A stretch of DNA of 64,000 nucleotides, taken from contig NC_072895.1 in NCBI RefSeq assembly GCF_027943255.1, positions 71,736,001 through 71,800,000 of the forward strand, written 5' to 3'. The notes under the pieces are model-generated. The model saw only the letters and a program-made list of their open reading frames with translations, ran no database searches and had not been told where the DNA came from. The stretch comes from Anastrepha obliqua (Eukaryota; Arthropoda; Insecta; Diptera; Tephritidae). The position numbers and the translations under genes are program-made. The first letter of the stretch is position 1. Every line of letters starts with the position of its first letter. Shown piece by piece: positions 46,884-59,067 of this stretch.

Positions 46884-48108
46884 CATTCTGTCAAAAAAAT
46901 ATCGGGAATTGTTCATTTAAAAAGCTAATTTTTTTTTGCTGGAATGTTGATACAATTGCCCTCTATAGTGCCGCAGAGTTTGAGGTGTAGTCTGTCAGTT
47001 AGCTTGTTATTGGCATTTAATTATATCAGTCAAACGCAATTGTGATCTGCGATTTGAAATATCGATCAAAGAATTTGTCTTAAATTTTGTGTTTTGATCA
47101 TTGCAAATATTGCAGAAAGCCTATGGCGAGTGTGCTTTATCAAAAACACGGGTCTACGAGTGGCATAAGGCTTTTGCAGAGGGCTGAGAAGTCGTGGAAG
47201 ATTTTCCCCGATCTGGTCGTCCATCAGCGTGTTCAACGGATGAAAACGTCGACAAAGTCAAGGAAATGGTGCTGGAAAACCATCATACCATAATTTAAGT
47301 TTGAGGGAGATAATTCGTCACCTTAGCGTGGCTCACGAATCCACTCGACACATTTTAAACCATCAATTGGGCATGAGACGCGTGGCTGCTCGACTCGTTC
47401 CAAGAGAGTTGAATTTCTTTAAAAGAAGAAGAAGGTGGCTGAAGACATGTTTGAGCAAGTGAATTCGGACCCAACGTTTATCTAGCGCATCATAACAGGT
47501 GATAAGACGTGGGTATATAAGTTTGACATGCAAACCAGTAAGCAGGCGGATGAATGGCGCTATCCATATGAGCCGAAACCCAAAAAACCACGTCAAAGTC
47601 GGTCAAAAGTGAAAGAAATGCTACTCGGTGTTGTGCATTCGGAATAAAGTATGTATATTATTTGGAAGTTATACGACGTTTGAGAGAAAATGTGCGTAGG
47701 AAACGGCCCAATTTGTGGAAAGAAAATTCATGGATCTTGCACCATGATAACGCACCGTCTCACAAGGCTCATATTGTGAACACTTTTTTGACCAAAAACA
47801 TAACAAATATCATCGAATAGCCACCGTATTCACCGGACTTAGCCCTTTTTTTTCCTTTCCCAAAACTTAAATTGCCACTCCGCGGACGCTGCCTTGAGTC
47901 GATAGAGACCATTAAGGAGAATTCGCTGAAGGAGCTGAAGAAGATCTCTTCAAATGCGTTTAAAAGGTGCTTTGAGGACTGAGCTAATCGTTAGCATAAG
48001 TTTATTGCTTCGGATGGAGCCTATTTTGAAGGCGACATAATACATTTTGAGGATTAAACAATTATTTTCCATTTTATTGAACAATTCCCGGTACTTTTTT
48101 AACAGATG
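46884..48108 (+). mobile_element. Mariner (DD34D, irritans-like), both ends present, degenerate
   Basis: TA duplications at 46882-46883 and 48109-48110 flank inverted ends: left CATTCTGTCAAAAAAATATC and GGGAATTGTTCA; reverse complement of the right CATCTGTTAAAAAAGTACC and GGGAATTGTTCA. The transposase is in pieces: CRKPMASVLYQKHG (helix-turn-helix region), DENVDKVKEMVLENHHT, ESTRHILNHQLGMRRVAARL, VAEDMFEQVNSDPTFI-stop, IITGDKTWVYKFDMQTSKQA (first Asp present), KPKKPRQSRSKVKEML, LHHDNAPSHKAHIVN (second Asp) and PPYSPDLALFF, where a short deletion removes the third Asp. It is about 1.2 kb with no large deletion, so it was once complete and then decayed. Confidence 0.88.
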
Positions 48109-50177
48109 TATAAACTAAAAATATGCTTTTCGAAATGTTGCTGAACTAATATTTATATTGAGTTTAAAGCACTTTCCAAAAGGTGGCTTCATAAGTTTTT
48201 TTTTATAAAAACTAGAGTTTTTTGGAACAGAGGCACCCTTAAACAAATTAGATTTGGTTATTCAAAACAAAAAAGTCTTTCTTAATATAACTCAACCGCG
48301 TCATAATAATTAAGAAAAATAAAGCACCCAAAATTGCAAAACATCTAAGAATATACTTAATACTCACAACGGCAAATACCTCGGCGTATACGTAACATCG
48401 CAAATGCAATGCAGCAAGCAGTTGCGTGTAATTTGCGTACAAATCCGAAACAATTCATTCAAATTCAGTTTCATTTTCGTAATTCAGCACATTGCAGCAA
48501 ACAGCAGCCAGCAACCAGCAATGATTTTAGAAGCCATGGAAGTGTGGTAAATTAAATCCTGTTATTTCTGCCATGCAACAAATAAGACAACAGACTAAAA
48601 TTACGACGAAAATTAAGGAGAATGGAAGGCGATAAAGCAGAAGCGGTGCTAAATACAAGTCCTCAGAAATCAGGTAAAATTGCAGCAACAGCAACTAAAT
48701 ACATTGAAATTAAAATTGAAAATGTTCTTGAAACGAATAAGAGAACGAAAGGGAAGGAGACGGCAGCGAATCCAGCAGAAGTGAATGAATAAGAGGTGCA
48801 TGCAATAACGAAATAATGCAGATATGGTGGGGACGGGGGGAGGGAGCGGATGCAGAATAAACTTTCCCAGACGAATGTAGCATGAATATGCAACAGAATG
48901 TAATAGCGAACGATGCCAGCTAAGTACAACAGCAACAACTTGCTTGACTGCATAAGCGAAGCAAATATGTACGACCATCCACGTATATGTGTGAGAAAGA
49001 ACAGCAAAAGCGCTATAAAGTAAACATGAGTGAAATTTTAGAATTCATTGAATTTTAAAACATAACAATAAAGCACTCAAGAGTTGTGCCGCCAATGCTG
49101 CATTATTATGATGATGTAGTAAGTTTTGTGTAGTTTAGCCCATGGAAAATTCAATAAGATGAAATAAGAAATGAAAGCGAACTGCGCGTAGAAAACTTAC
49201 GGAGAGTCGGCAACTAGCAGAGTGTCTCAACATATGTATATGGTACGTCCGCCAATTGCTTTGTATGTATGTATGTGCGTGTGCTTGAATTTATACGTAC
49301 CCGCCCTCGCCGTCTGACAATGACTACTTGTAGTGCAAGTGGCTGCTGACTGCCGGCTGATGACTGACTCAAGCGAATGAATGAATGAATTTACCATGGC
49401 GTTGAGTGCACGCTGAAGTGCATTATAAACAACAGTAATGGCAGAAATTGTTCACCGCACCTACACAAACATCCACAACAACACATTTGCACTAGCATTC
49501 ACCCTATGTATATTTACACGCATACTAACCCACGCCAAATATACTTAATATGAATTTAGCGAAACTAAAACTAAACGCTAAAGTACTCGTATACAAGTAT
49601 GTGTGCGTGAGTGTGTGTGTACATTTGATTTAGGGAAACTTCAGGTGTTCAAGAAATACGGAAGTGCAGGTGTAGATAATATTAGTGTAAAAAATATGTA
49701 AGTTGAAGGAAAGGAGCGTACAGACTCCTATGGAAAACATACAATGAACTAAAGCACAATTTTGTTAGTAAGTCATAAGGTAGGTGAGTTTGTAGACGCA
49801 CAGCAGTGTGATTTTTTCTAGTCAAGTCAACGTCAGTTGTAGCGGTAGGCGGGTTTTTCATTTTATTTACACTAAATGAGTATGTAAGCGCTGAAAATCC
49901 ATTTGTTCTTGTTATGAGTTATAAAATTGTATTTATGTGCTCATTTTTACTCAGTTGAATGCATAGGATGAATGTGCATAAGATTCTTTTTTGAACTATG
50001 CAAAAGCTTTATTTAAAATAATTTGAAAGTTTCCTTCAATGCGTTTGAATGTAAATACTCTTAAGGTAATTCTTAAATCAGATTAATATAGCATATACAT
50101 ATATGTTAAGTTAAAAGGAGCTTTTAATGCTTTGTATTGCACTGTGAAGATAATAAAGCAAGAGGAATATGGAAGTC
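48109..50177. other. No gene recognised
   Basis: Parts (48400-49000, 49200-49450) are less AT-rich, with GTAT- and AATG-type simple repeats (49261-49276, 49375-49391). Open frames on both strands near 48660-49010 overlap and carry no domain. It looks like host non-coding DNA. Confidence 0.4.
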
Positions 50178-50500
50178 ATATATATTTAACTGGCGTATAC
50201 ATCCTTTGATGGTTGTATAAGTATAGCCGACCTACACCTCCGAATTATGGTTTGCACCTTGATTTTGTTTCACAAACGGAGAAACCTATAGTAATATGTC
50301 GCTTCCAAAGAGCTCGCTGCTTTTTTATAAGAAGTTTTTAATGGCAGAAATACTCTCGGAGGTTTGTCATTACCTACCGAGGGGTGATTGCTTTTGGAAT
50401 AGCTTTTTCTATATTTTGATGTTTATAATCACAATGGATTTCGAACCTAAATTCTACCGAATGATAGTCACGCAAAAGCCCATTCGGCTACGGTGGTCTA
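50178..50500 (-). mobile_element. SINE, near full length, minus orientation, diverged
   Basis: The reverse complement starts at the head (AGACCACCGTAGCCGAATGG), has TGCGTGACTATCATTCGG and AGGTTCGAAATCC (B-box region), CCTCCGAGAGTATTTCTGCC and CATTAAAAACTTC, then a decayed 3' end that still matches ATACGCCAGTTAAATATATA. About 320 bp. Confidence 0.8.
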
Positions 50501-50664
50501 TGTAATACCCTACCTTCAAATTACCGATGTTAATCACAGTGGAAAAACTGAGAGAAATAACAAAAGAATTTAAATTGTCACCTACTTAAGCTTACTTCCC
50601 CAAAAAAATACCCATAGAGGCAGATATAGGTAATGGCAATTAAAAACTGGTTTGTTCTAATGTA

Positions 50665-51606
50665 AAGGGTCCGCCATATAACTTTACGGAATTATAAATG
50701 CTATAAAAAAGAAACTACTCAATATTTTTCCAAACTGTTTCTTTTATTTTGAAGTACAATCCTTCCGGTTAATGATGGAACACAACTTCATTCATATGGC
50801 TGCCTCGGCTAGCCATGCACCCTCCCATATGATCAGTCCAATTTTTCAACACATTTTCGATTGTATGCGGCTGTATTTCAGCTATGACATCGCATATGTT
50901 GGTCTTCAGTGCATCAATTGTTGCTGGTTTGTTGGCATAACACTGGTCTTTTACGGCACCCCAAAGATAATAATCCAACGGCTTCAAATCGCAGCCCCGA
51001 GGCGGCCAAACGACATCAGAATTTCGGCTGTTAATGCGAACTTCGGAGACAGTGCGCAAAAGATTGATCGTAGCATTCGCTGTGTGGCAAGTAGCGCCAT
51101 CTTGTTGGAACCAAATGCCACCAATATCCTCCTCTTCAATTTCTCGGAACAAAAATTCGTTCAACATGGCCGGTAACGCTCTCTATTGACGGTTACGGCC
51201 ACTCCTCGCTCATTTTCGAAGAAAAATGGACCAATGATGCCTCTCGACCAAAATCCGCACCAAACAGTGACTCGTTGTGAATGCATCGGCTTTTCTTCGA
51301 GTGCGATCGGGTTTCCTGAGCCCCAAATGCGGCAATTTTGCTTGTTAATATACCCGCCGAGATGGAAATGAGCTTCATCCGAAAAGATGATTTTTCGGTA
51401 AAAGTCTTCATCTTCTTCAAGTCGATCCCAAGCCCATGAAGCAAAGCGAAAGCGCATTGGGTGGTCGGTCCTTTGAGCGTATACACAACCATTTTCGTTC
51501 AGCGGAAGAATAAAACTAATTTTCTGCCAAATCAGGTGGCAGCTAAGTGTTACCATTCTTCAAATAATACCTAGTTCAAATCCGTAACGATAGATGGCGG
51601 GCCCTG
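50665..51606 (-). mobile_element. DD41D (rosa-like) transposon copy e, both ends and full catalytic triad, N-terminus lost
   Basis: TA flanks lie at 50663-50664 and 51607-51608. The ends pair: the minus strand starts CAGGGCCCGCCATCTATCG, and the plus-strand left end reads AAGGGTCCGCCATATAAC, with TTACGGA shared inside. The minus frame from about 51556 carries TDHPMRFRFASWAWDRLEED, SDEAHFHLGGYINKQNCRIW, RVTVWCGFWSRGIIGPFFFE and VNRERYRPC-stop. A one-step frameshift leads to the frame 51167-50769: IWFQQDGATCHTANATINLL, VVWPPRGCDLKPLDYYLWGA and NEVVFHH. All three Asp residues are present, with 41 residues between the second and third. The N-terminal DNA-binding domain is deleted upstream of TDHPM. 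Two lesions therefore separate it from a normal reading frame. It is the best-preserved catalytic core in the window. Confidence 0.92.
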
Positions 51607-51723
51607 TATAATGCATACCTGTTAGATGGAATATTTTTAGACCCGTCGAAAATACCAGTGTAGCTCTTACAATAAAAAAAGCCTCCAAATGAACCAGCAG
51701 ACAGACCAGCAGACCATTATATT

Positions 51724-51885
51724 TCAGTGTTGTTGTTGTAGGAATACTACAAATCATTCTATTCTTGGGGAATGCAGCTAAAGTAATAGCCTTTGCACGG
51801 ATAAAAATCCTGTTCGTTCCGGTAACTTAAAACCAACTGTAGAGGAGTCGACAACTATGTACCTTCAAACCTGGATCCCAGATAT
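51724..51885 (+). repeat. Probable dispersed repeat beginning GTTGTTGTTGTAG
   Basis: The block TGTTGTTGTTGTAGGAATAC, GGGGAATGCAGCTAAAG, GGATAAAAATCCTGTTCGTT and CCGGTAACTTAAAACCAAC resembles a repeat I associate with fly genomic DNA and transcripts ('GGATATAAATCCGGGTCGTTCCGGTAACG'). That link is from memory and untested. There is no second copy in this window. Confidence 0.35.
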
Positions 51886-54129
51886 GGTTCAATGATGGAT
51901 CGAAATTACTTTTGCAAAACTTTGAGCGCATCACTTTTTTTCTATACAAATACAGTTCATACTACAAAAATAACACATACAGCAAAGTCTTAAACTTTGT
52001 TTATTTTTTTTTTAATTTCATCACAACTTCCAAATTTTTAATCAGAATTTTTAAAATTTGGGGTATGCAATTTGATAGCCTATACATTTTAGTGTTAGGC
52101 GTTTTCCTCTATATAAAAAAATCATGTATGTACCTTGTATAAAGGACAAGCCATTACACCTCAGTGAAAAAATTGTGAAAATCCACGGTATTTTATAGCC
52201 ACTGAAAGCTTGCGTAGAAACATATGCATGTGTGGTGGGGGTGTTTATAAACCGATATCTACCAAGTTTCATACTTTCACTTTTTGAACCTATATAAATC
52301 TATACCAATTTTCATTAAAATCGAAGCACTTTTAATATTTCAGCTCGCTAGCAAAGAAGGTGTGGCCATTTTTCAATTTGTAGTGTATTTCAGATTTATT
52401 TTTTCTACATTAAATGAGATGTCTTTAACGAACAAAATCAAAGTCGGAGCACGCTAACTATTTTTGGCCGCCACTGTGGGCCGCACAAAACTTTAATGAT
52501 GCGCCAGAAGGTCAAAGAACTTAGATGAGAGGTTTTATCGCATAAGTTACAACTAGCGGTAAGGAGTATCCCTATTCCAAATTTCATTGGTGGTACGAAA
52601 CTGGCCTCCAAACAGGCGTATCAAAATTTACTTACCAATCGGAACGAAAACTTCTTTAAATGCGGAATTATAAAGTTGCCTTCAAATTTCAGAACTTCAG
52701 AATAAGCAGAACTTTTTACTTCGCCCATTAATTTAAGCCTTCGTAGAACGAAAACGCGCAAAATTTTGTAATAATTCGAAAATTTGAAAACCAACTCATA
52801 ACTTTGAAGCACTCAGAAAGATCTTCACTCTTCTTCGCTTAAATGCTGCCAAGTGGATATTTCTACAAACGTCCCATTTAAATTTAATTTATAAAGTCCA
52901 AATGAGTGATTTCCACATTTGGTATTAACTACTTCTGGTTTGCGATTTTAATTCCACGACAACTAACAATTAAAAGCAACTGGGATACCAACAAAAATGA
53001 AATATTTAAACAAATCCAATCTGCACAAACGAATGTTCTTAACTTTGTTATTTGTCCTTTCGAAATTCATAATTATTTTTACATTTCACATGCCAGAGAG
53101 TACGCACACCTATGAAGTTTTTCTTTTAAATGCACAAGCGTATTTCACACGCCACCTACTGCTTAAAAGTGCACGGCTGTGCTTTCGCCTTGTAATCAAA
53201 ACATTTTTACAACTCTCGCACATGTTCACACACATCCGCCTACACACACCAACGCTGTCACACATGTACCTTGTAGGAAATATACTAATTATGAGATAGA
53301 ATACTACCAGTTCACTTTCCAGCTCCACCAGTTAGTGCTCTATGGTTTTTCCAAGTTAGCAAATGATATTTTTAATACGGCGATGTCCTACAAAATGGAT
53401 CAACACAATACCATTTAAAATACTAGTTCATACTACCCAGAAAAGGTTCTAAACTAACCAGTTTTATACTAGTCAAATTATGAAAATGTATTTATTCAAT
53501 TCCAATGTTTTAAAATATTATATTTCATATTAAGAGTGTATACAGAAATAAATAAAATTTAAGGTATTCCAAAAATGAAGCATTGGAAAATTTAGGGGCA
53601 TTGAGAAAATTATTGCTAGTTAATATAAATTCCGGTATCTTACTTTATGTGTCTCGTTGTTGCAAGGATTTTTTTGCTATGGCCCTTTTTTGGAAAACCA
53701 TTTTTTATTCCCCTTTAAATGATTTGCGACCCCTTTTAAATGAGCAGTGCAATTATTCTAAAATTTAATATTATATTTATCTAATTATTATAAAAATTTT
53801 ATTATTATTTATTATCTATTTATTATAAAAAAAAACAGCATACAAATTTATATAGTCTTTGGGGTTCTTTTTTCCATTAGGGTCTGCTTATGTTGACTCC
53901 ATTATTATTTTACTGCTAAGCACAATTATAAGATTTTTGCTGATAGAATACTGAAACAGACTCCTTATTGCGGAAGTCTGTCAAAGATAAATTCAATACT
54001 TTACACTCTGTATTTTTTTTGTTGTCACAAATGTATGTTTATATACGAGACTTTTATCGTAAAAAAATCAGCTAAATTGCAAATAAATTGATCCTTTTAC
54101 TATTGGTCTTATTATTATTATTAGAAGGC
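51886..54129. other. No gene; one AT-rich repeat match
   Basis: 52010-52100 (TAATCAGAATTTTTAAAATT, GTATGCAATTTGATAGCC) matches the AT-rich repeat near 26900, 40160 and 58650. Otherwise nothing recognised. Confidence 0.4.
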
Positions 54130-55160
54130 CATTACGCACTGCGAGCAGAGCTGATCTATTGTGAAAGGCCTATTTTTGTAACCCTAGAGTTTTAGGCTTT
54201 TTAAAAATTTTAGCACAATTTTGGGTTTGTTGTTCCAAAGATTGCATGGAGATACTACGATACCACCAAGGTGATGAAGTCTCTGTCTGTCCAACATTCA
54301 CAAAGCACATGCTCTGAGCTTTCTATGTAACTTTCGCAGACATTGGACTCAGATAGACCGACCAATATTATTTAGATTATACCTCAGGCTGCAGTGACCT
54401 GTAAGATATCCTGTTATAAGACGCAGATCTACTCTGCTTAGTGAAAGAAGCTTGTCAGATATTCCTTTGTTGGGACTTAGGAATAGTTTGGCTTGACGCT
54501 GACCGGCACAGTTTAGCCAGTGTGCAGCAAATTTTCTTTCTTCCCATTTCCTAAGGAATTCATTAATGTGGCCTTTTGTGAGTCCACAGAAAGGCTCAGG
54601 ACCAGTAAGTTGCATATTTGCTCCATGTGTTCAAGGTCATCAGCCATTTCATTTCCCTCATGTCCTTCATGTCCCGGAATCCAGCCTAGTGTTACTATGT
54701 TGAGGTTCCCTAACGTGTTGAGAAGGTTTAGGCAATCATTTACCAATTTGGAGGTGATAGTTGTTGATAGAAGGGCTTTTAGAGCCGCTTGGCTATCTGA
54801 AAGTATGTAGATGTGAGTATCTCTGATTTTCCTGCTAAGGCATTCTCTCACACATATTTCGATGGCATGTATTTCTGCCTGGAATATTGTTGGGTAGAAT
54901 CCCATCGGAATCGATTTTTTGAATTTAGGCCCATTGATTTCTGCCCCTGTTCTACCATTTTCCAATTTGGACCCATCAGTAAACCATAGCTGAGAGTCAG
55001 GTTTGAAAGTGATAGAGTTAGTTCTCCAGTCTGTGCGTTCATTAATTATAATTGGAAGTTCCTGAAGAGTATTGGTTTGGGTGCTATTATATCATCCCTA
55101 TGAAGAATGGAACTATGTAGGAAGTCTTCTAAGATCCTACTGGTCTTATTCTAGTCATTG
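54130..55160 (-). mobile_element. LINE RNase H domain and 3' end, minus strand
   Basis: The minus-strand reading from about 55060 gives SQLWFTDGSKLENGRTGAEI (first Asp), then in the 54965-54513 frame FYPTIFQAEIHAIEICVREC (Glu), THIYILSDSQAALKALLSTT (second Asp) and LGWIPGHEGHEGNEMADDL (last Asp). So the D-E-D-D RNase H tetrad is present. A frameshift leads to QLTGPEPFCGLTKGHINEFL, LLSLSRVDLRLITGYLTGHC and, in another frame, SSEHVLCECW, the Cys/His tail. This is the 3' end of an RNase H-bearing LINE (I/LOA/R1 type). Its upstream RT is missing: at 55161 it meets the 3' end of an RTE element on the same strand. The domain would remove RNA from the RNA-DNA hybrid during reverse transcription. Confidence 0.8.
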
Positions 55161-56835
55161 ACCAACTAGTATGATTCTTCTTCTTAATTCGCGCGATAAC
55201 CGCTTACGCGATTTTGGCCGAGTTTCTTTCTCGAGGCATTTCTCGTGGAGTTTCTTTCCGGCGCCAATTGGACACACAAAGTAAAACCAAGTCCTTATCC
55301 ACCTGATCTTTCCAACGCAGAGGAGGCCTTCCTCTTCCACTATTACCACCAGCTGGTACCGCATCGAATACTTTCAAAGCCGGAGCGTTTGTATACATTC
55401 GGACGACATGACCTAGCCAACGTAGAGGCTGGATCTTTATTCGCTGCGCTATTTCTATGTCGTCGTAAGGCTCATATAGCTCATCCTTCCATAGCCTGCG
55501 ATATTCGCCGTTGCCAACGTGCAAATAACCAAGAATCTTATGCAGAACCTTTCTCTCAAACACTCTAAGCGTCGCTTCATCGTCCACGCTTCTGCGCCAT
55601 ACGTTAGGACGGGGATGATGAAAGCCTTTTAGAGTGTTAGTTTTGTTGGTCGAGAGAGGACTTTACTACTCAGTTGCCTACTTAGTCCAAAGTAGCACTT
55701 GTTGGCAAGAGAGATTCTTCGTTGGATTTCAAGGCTGGCATTGTTATCGGTGTTAATGCTGGTTCCTAAATAAACGAAGTCTTTTATAATCTCGAAGTCA
55801 TAACTGTCAACAGTGTCGTGGGTGCCGATACGCGAGTGTACCGACTGTTTGTTTGAAAGCAGGAGGTACTTCGTTTTGTCCTCGTTCACCACCAGACCCA
55901 TTCGCTTTGCCTCTTTATCCAGTTTGGAGAATGCAGAACTAAGAGCGCGGTTGTTAAGGCCAATAATGTCAATATCATCGGCATACGTCAACAATCGTAC
56001 GCTCCTTTAAAATATTGTGCCTGAGCGATTGAGTTCTGCGCCTCGTACGATGCTCTCCAACATCAGGTTAAAGAAGTCACACGACAGCAAGTCACTCTAT
56101 CTAAAACCTCGTTTGGTATCAAACGGCTCGGAGAGGTTCTTTCCAATTCTGATGGCGCTGCTGGTGTTGTGCAACGTCATCTTGCAAAGCCGAATTAGAA
56201 AATTTATACATCGCGGCATACAAGTAACTCCTCTTCGTATTGTCGAATGCAACTTTGAAATCGACGAAAAGATGGTGTGGGTCGATTCTTCTTTCGTGGG
56301 TATTGCCTAAGATTTGACGTATTGTAAATATTTGGTCGATGGTAGACTTTACAGGTCTAAAGCCACACTGGTAAGGTCCAATCAGTTGGTTGACGGTGGG
56401 CTTCAGCCTTTCACACAATATGCTCGCTAGAACCTTATAGGTGATATTTAGAAGACTAATCCTGCGAGCAAACTTTAATTCCAATCGGCAGGCATGCTTT
56501 CATCCGACCGTATTTTGCATAGAAGCTGATGCATGCACCTTGCCAGCTCCTCGCCGCCATATTTGAATAGCTCAGCCGGCAGTCAGTCGGCGCCTGCGGC
56601 TTTGTTGTTCTTTAGCCTCGTCATGGTCAACGTATTTTTAGGTGGCGGGTCCCAAACCCAGCGCACAACCAACTATCCTGGAATGCTTCGCCTTCTCATC
56701 TTAGCTCACTCCCGAACGGGTGTTCGGAAGCTACCCAGAGGATACGTGGACTAATCTCGGACGTTGTGAGCTGCTTGAACCATATGTAGTAGAATCGTCG
56801 TGGCCACTCCCAAATGAATGACGGTCAGTAACTTT
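55161..56835 (-). mobile_element. RTE LINE, both ends recognisable, endonuclease deleted, RT in pieces
   Basis: Reading the minus strand from 56835: a 5' leader (shared with the RTE piece at 16640-16935) runs to about 56635, then jumps directly into the RT domain. The frame 56484-56119 gives SLLNITYKVLASILCERLKP, GPYQCGFRPVKSTIDQIFTI and HHLFVDFKVAFDNTKRSYLY (palm Asp). After a break, the frame 55994-55629 gives LTYADDIDIIGLNNRALS (catalytic YADD), MGLVVNEDKTKYLLLS, FVYLGTSINTD and EIQRRISLANKCYFGLSRQL. The frame 55587-55204 gives EATLRVFERKVLHKILG, RIKIQPLRWLGHVVRM, GGNSGRGRPPLRWKDQVDKD and the 3' end. The endonuclease is missing, so it is an internally deleted, frameshifted copy. Confidence 0.85.
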
Positions 56836-59067
56836 CTCCACTTGCGTGGACTTCTACACATGGAACCATCCTCCTTCTTGCGTGTGCTTTTCTCTGTAGG
56901 GTATTTATGCCGTTATGCTTGTGTACTCATATGCTTGAAATTGCTTTTGCAACCATCGCAAGCAGCGCCAAATGCAAGTGCAACACGTCAGTCAAGTCAT
57001 GTGGGGAAGTATGCAAAATATTTGCAGCAATATGCAAAAGCCAACACCAGTCAAGATTGCGGCGACAGCCATGAACGATCTACCGGCAGCCAGCCACCGG
57101 CTGCCAACAGCCACGAGCTATGGTGGAAAGTTATGTCGGCGGCACTATTGGAGTCAAGTGTGTGGTGATTAATGCAAAAACAGCGAAGCAAAACAAATGA
57201 ACAAAAATTTACGCATCTATAAACTTCTGAAAGCGTTGCAAGTAGAAATGGGGAGAAAAAAAAACTTAAAATAAAGGGGATAAATAAATATAAACAGAAG
57301 AATCAAAATCATTTTACGATAATAAGAAAAAAATGCGTAACCTGTTTAAGTAGTATTTGTGCTTAATATGTGTACGTGAGCTGAAAGATGGCCAGATGGA
57401 GGAAGCAAGTAATCCTTGTGATTTTATGTGCATACAGTACTTACATGCATATGTGCATGCTAGCGTATGTCAATCACCAGTGAAGCTGTCAGTATGTCGC
57501 AGAGTGCAATATGTCGCTCATGTTGTGAGTGATGTGGCTTCCCTATGTGACCAGACTGTAAACATTTGAACTCCCTTTCTTTAGCAAACAACACTTTCGC
57601 AACTCCCTTTGGCTACAGCTACAGAATAATATAAAGTTTTCAGCTTATTAACGGGGCTACTTCCTCTACAAGTCACCAGAAGACCTCGCAAATACGCAGA
57701 TAAATATATAAACAAATATACTCGTACATATATTAAACATAATAATGAAAAATTCCGAAATGAAATCACGCAAGTGCAAAAGACTTGGCAGCATAAGGGG
57801 TAGAGAAAAATAGTGTGGAGAATGCGTGTTCAGTAGGAGCAGCAACAGCAGTCGAGGGCAAACGATGACTCGGTATTTAAAAGTGCGTCAGGCATGAAAT
57901 GAATTTTTAAAAAGTTTAAATTAAACTGTCTTGGCACTTATGTCATGGACTGTGAAAAATGTGACTGAAAATGAGGATAGTTTCACCATAAGAGAACAAA
58001 AGAGGAAACGTGGGAGGGGTGGCTACTATAGGTACACAATTGCAATTTATTTCAGGACGTGGCCTTGATAGATATATATGTATGTACGAATAACACTGAT
58101 ACATAAGACCAGTACTGGTATATATGAGCGATCTACGTCAAATGGTTAAGAATTGGCGACATTGTCGTCAAGTCTTCAAATTTATTTATTTGCAGCCTTG
58201 AGCATAAGAAGTCAACTGAAAATTTTTGTTTTACAAATATTGTAACTTTAAGCCTTATTCCATATTGATATTAATGGTATAGATTTTTTTGTAGTGCAAT
58301 ACCTTCGGTTTTTAAAATTTTTGGGATAAAATAAGCTTTTCTTTCACACTTTTTGCCATAAGAACGTTCTCGGTAATTTTTGAAAGCACCTTCTCAGATG
58401 TTTTTTTTAGTTGTTTTAAATAATTGCTTAGACTTGCCTCTGCAAGTTTCCTAGTCGGACTCTGATACATTTTTGCTTTACATACAGTGAGTTTGAAGCT
58501 AAATTTCAGGGACTTAAATATTGTCAAATTTTCGCAATGTGTTTTCTTCTTATTAATTTTAATAATTTGTTTATGATAATATAATTCTTTTTCATACAAA
58601 AACCATTTGCAAATTTAAAAAATTCAAAGTTAGTGCCAAAGCTTCAAATTTTTGATCTGAATTTTTAGAAATATTTCGAATAAGCAGGATTATAGCCCTT
58701 GGAATTTCGATAGATAAACTTCACGTTTGAAGTGGCTCAAAAATTGGATTTTGAAAATGTTTTGAAGTGCATTATAACCAAAAAATTGAATATTGTTCAA
58801 ATATAAATTGACGTTTTTTAGGGCGTAAGTGCGGATAATAGTTTTTCATTTATTCTCATCTGCGAGCGTTAAACTTTCATCCTGTAAAACCTTAAAATGC
58901 CTTTTTTCAAATATTCAAGGTTTTCTTCAGACACACAGTGCAATAAAATGCGATTGTACTCACTAAAGTTCAAAATATGTACGAGACGAAGTTAGTTGAT
59001 GTTATTTGTTGTTCACATTTGCTTTGCCTTATACTTATAAACCTGACATATGGTTATATGTAGGAAC
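56836..59067. other. No gene; one AT-rich repeat match
   Basis: 57050-57170 and 57360-57560 are less AT-rich but carry no domain. 58640-58720 (TCTGAATTTTTAGAAATATT, GATTATAGCCCTTGGAATTT) matches the AT-rich repeat near 26900, 40160 and 52030. No exon identified. Confidence 0.4.

Noticed and set aside
50772..51176. 134-codon plus-strand frame
   Set aside because: Exact shadow of the DD41D transposase C-terminal frame on the minus strand, which contains the catalytic motifs.
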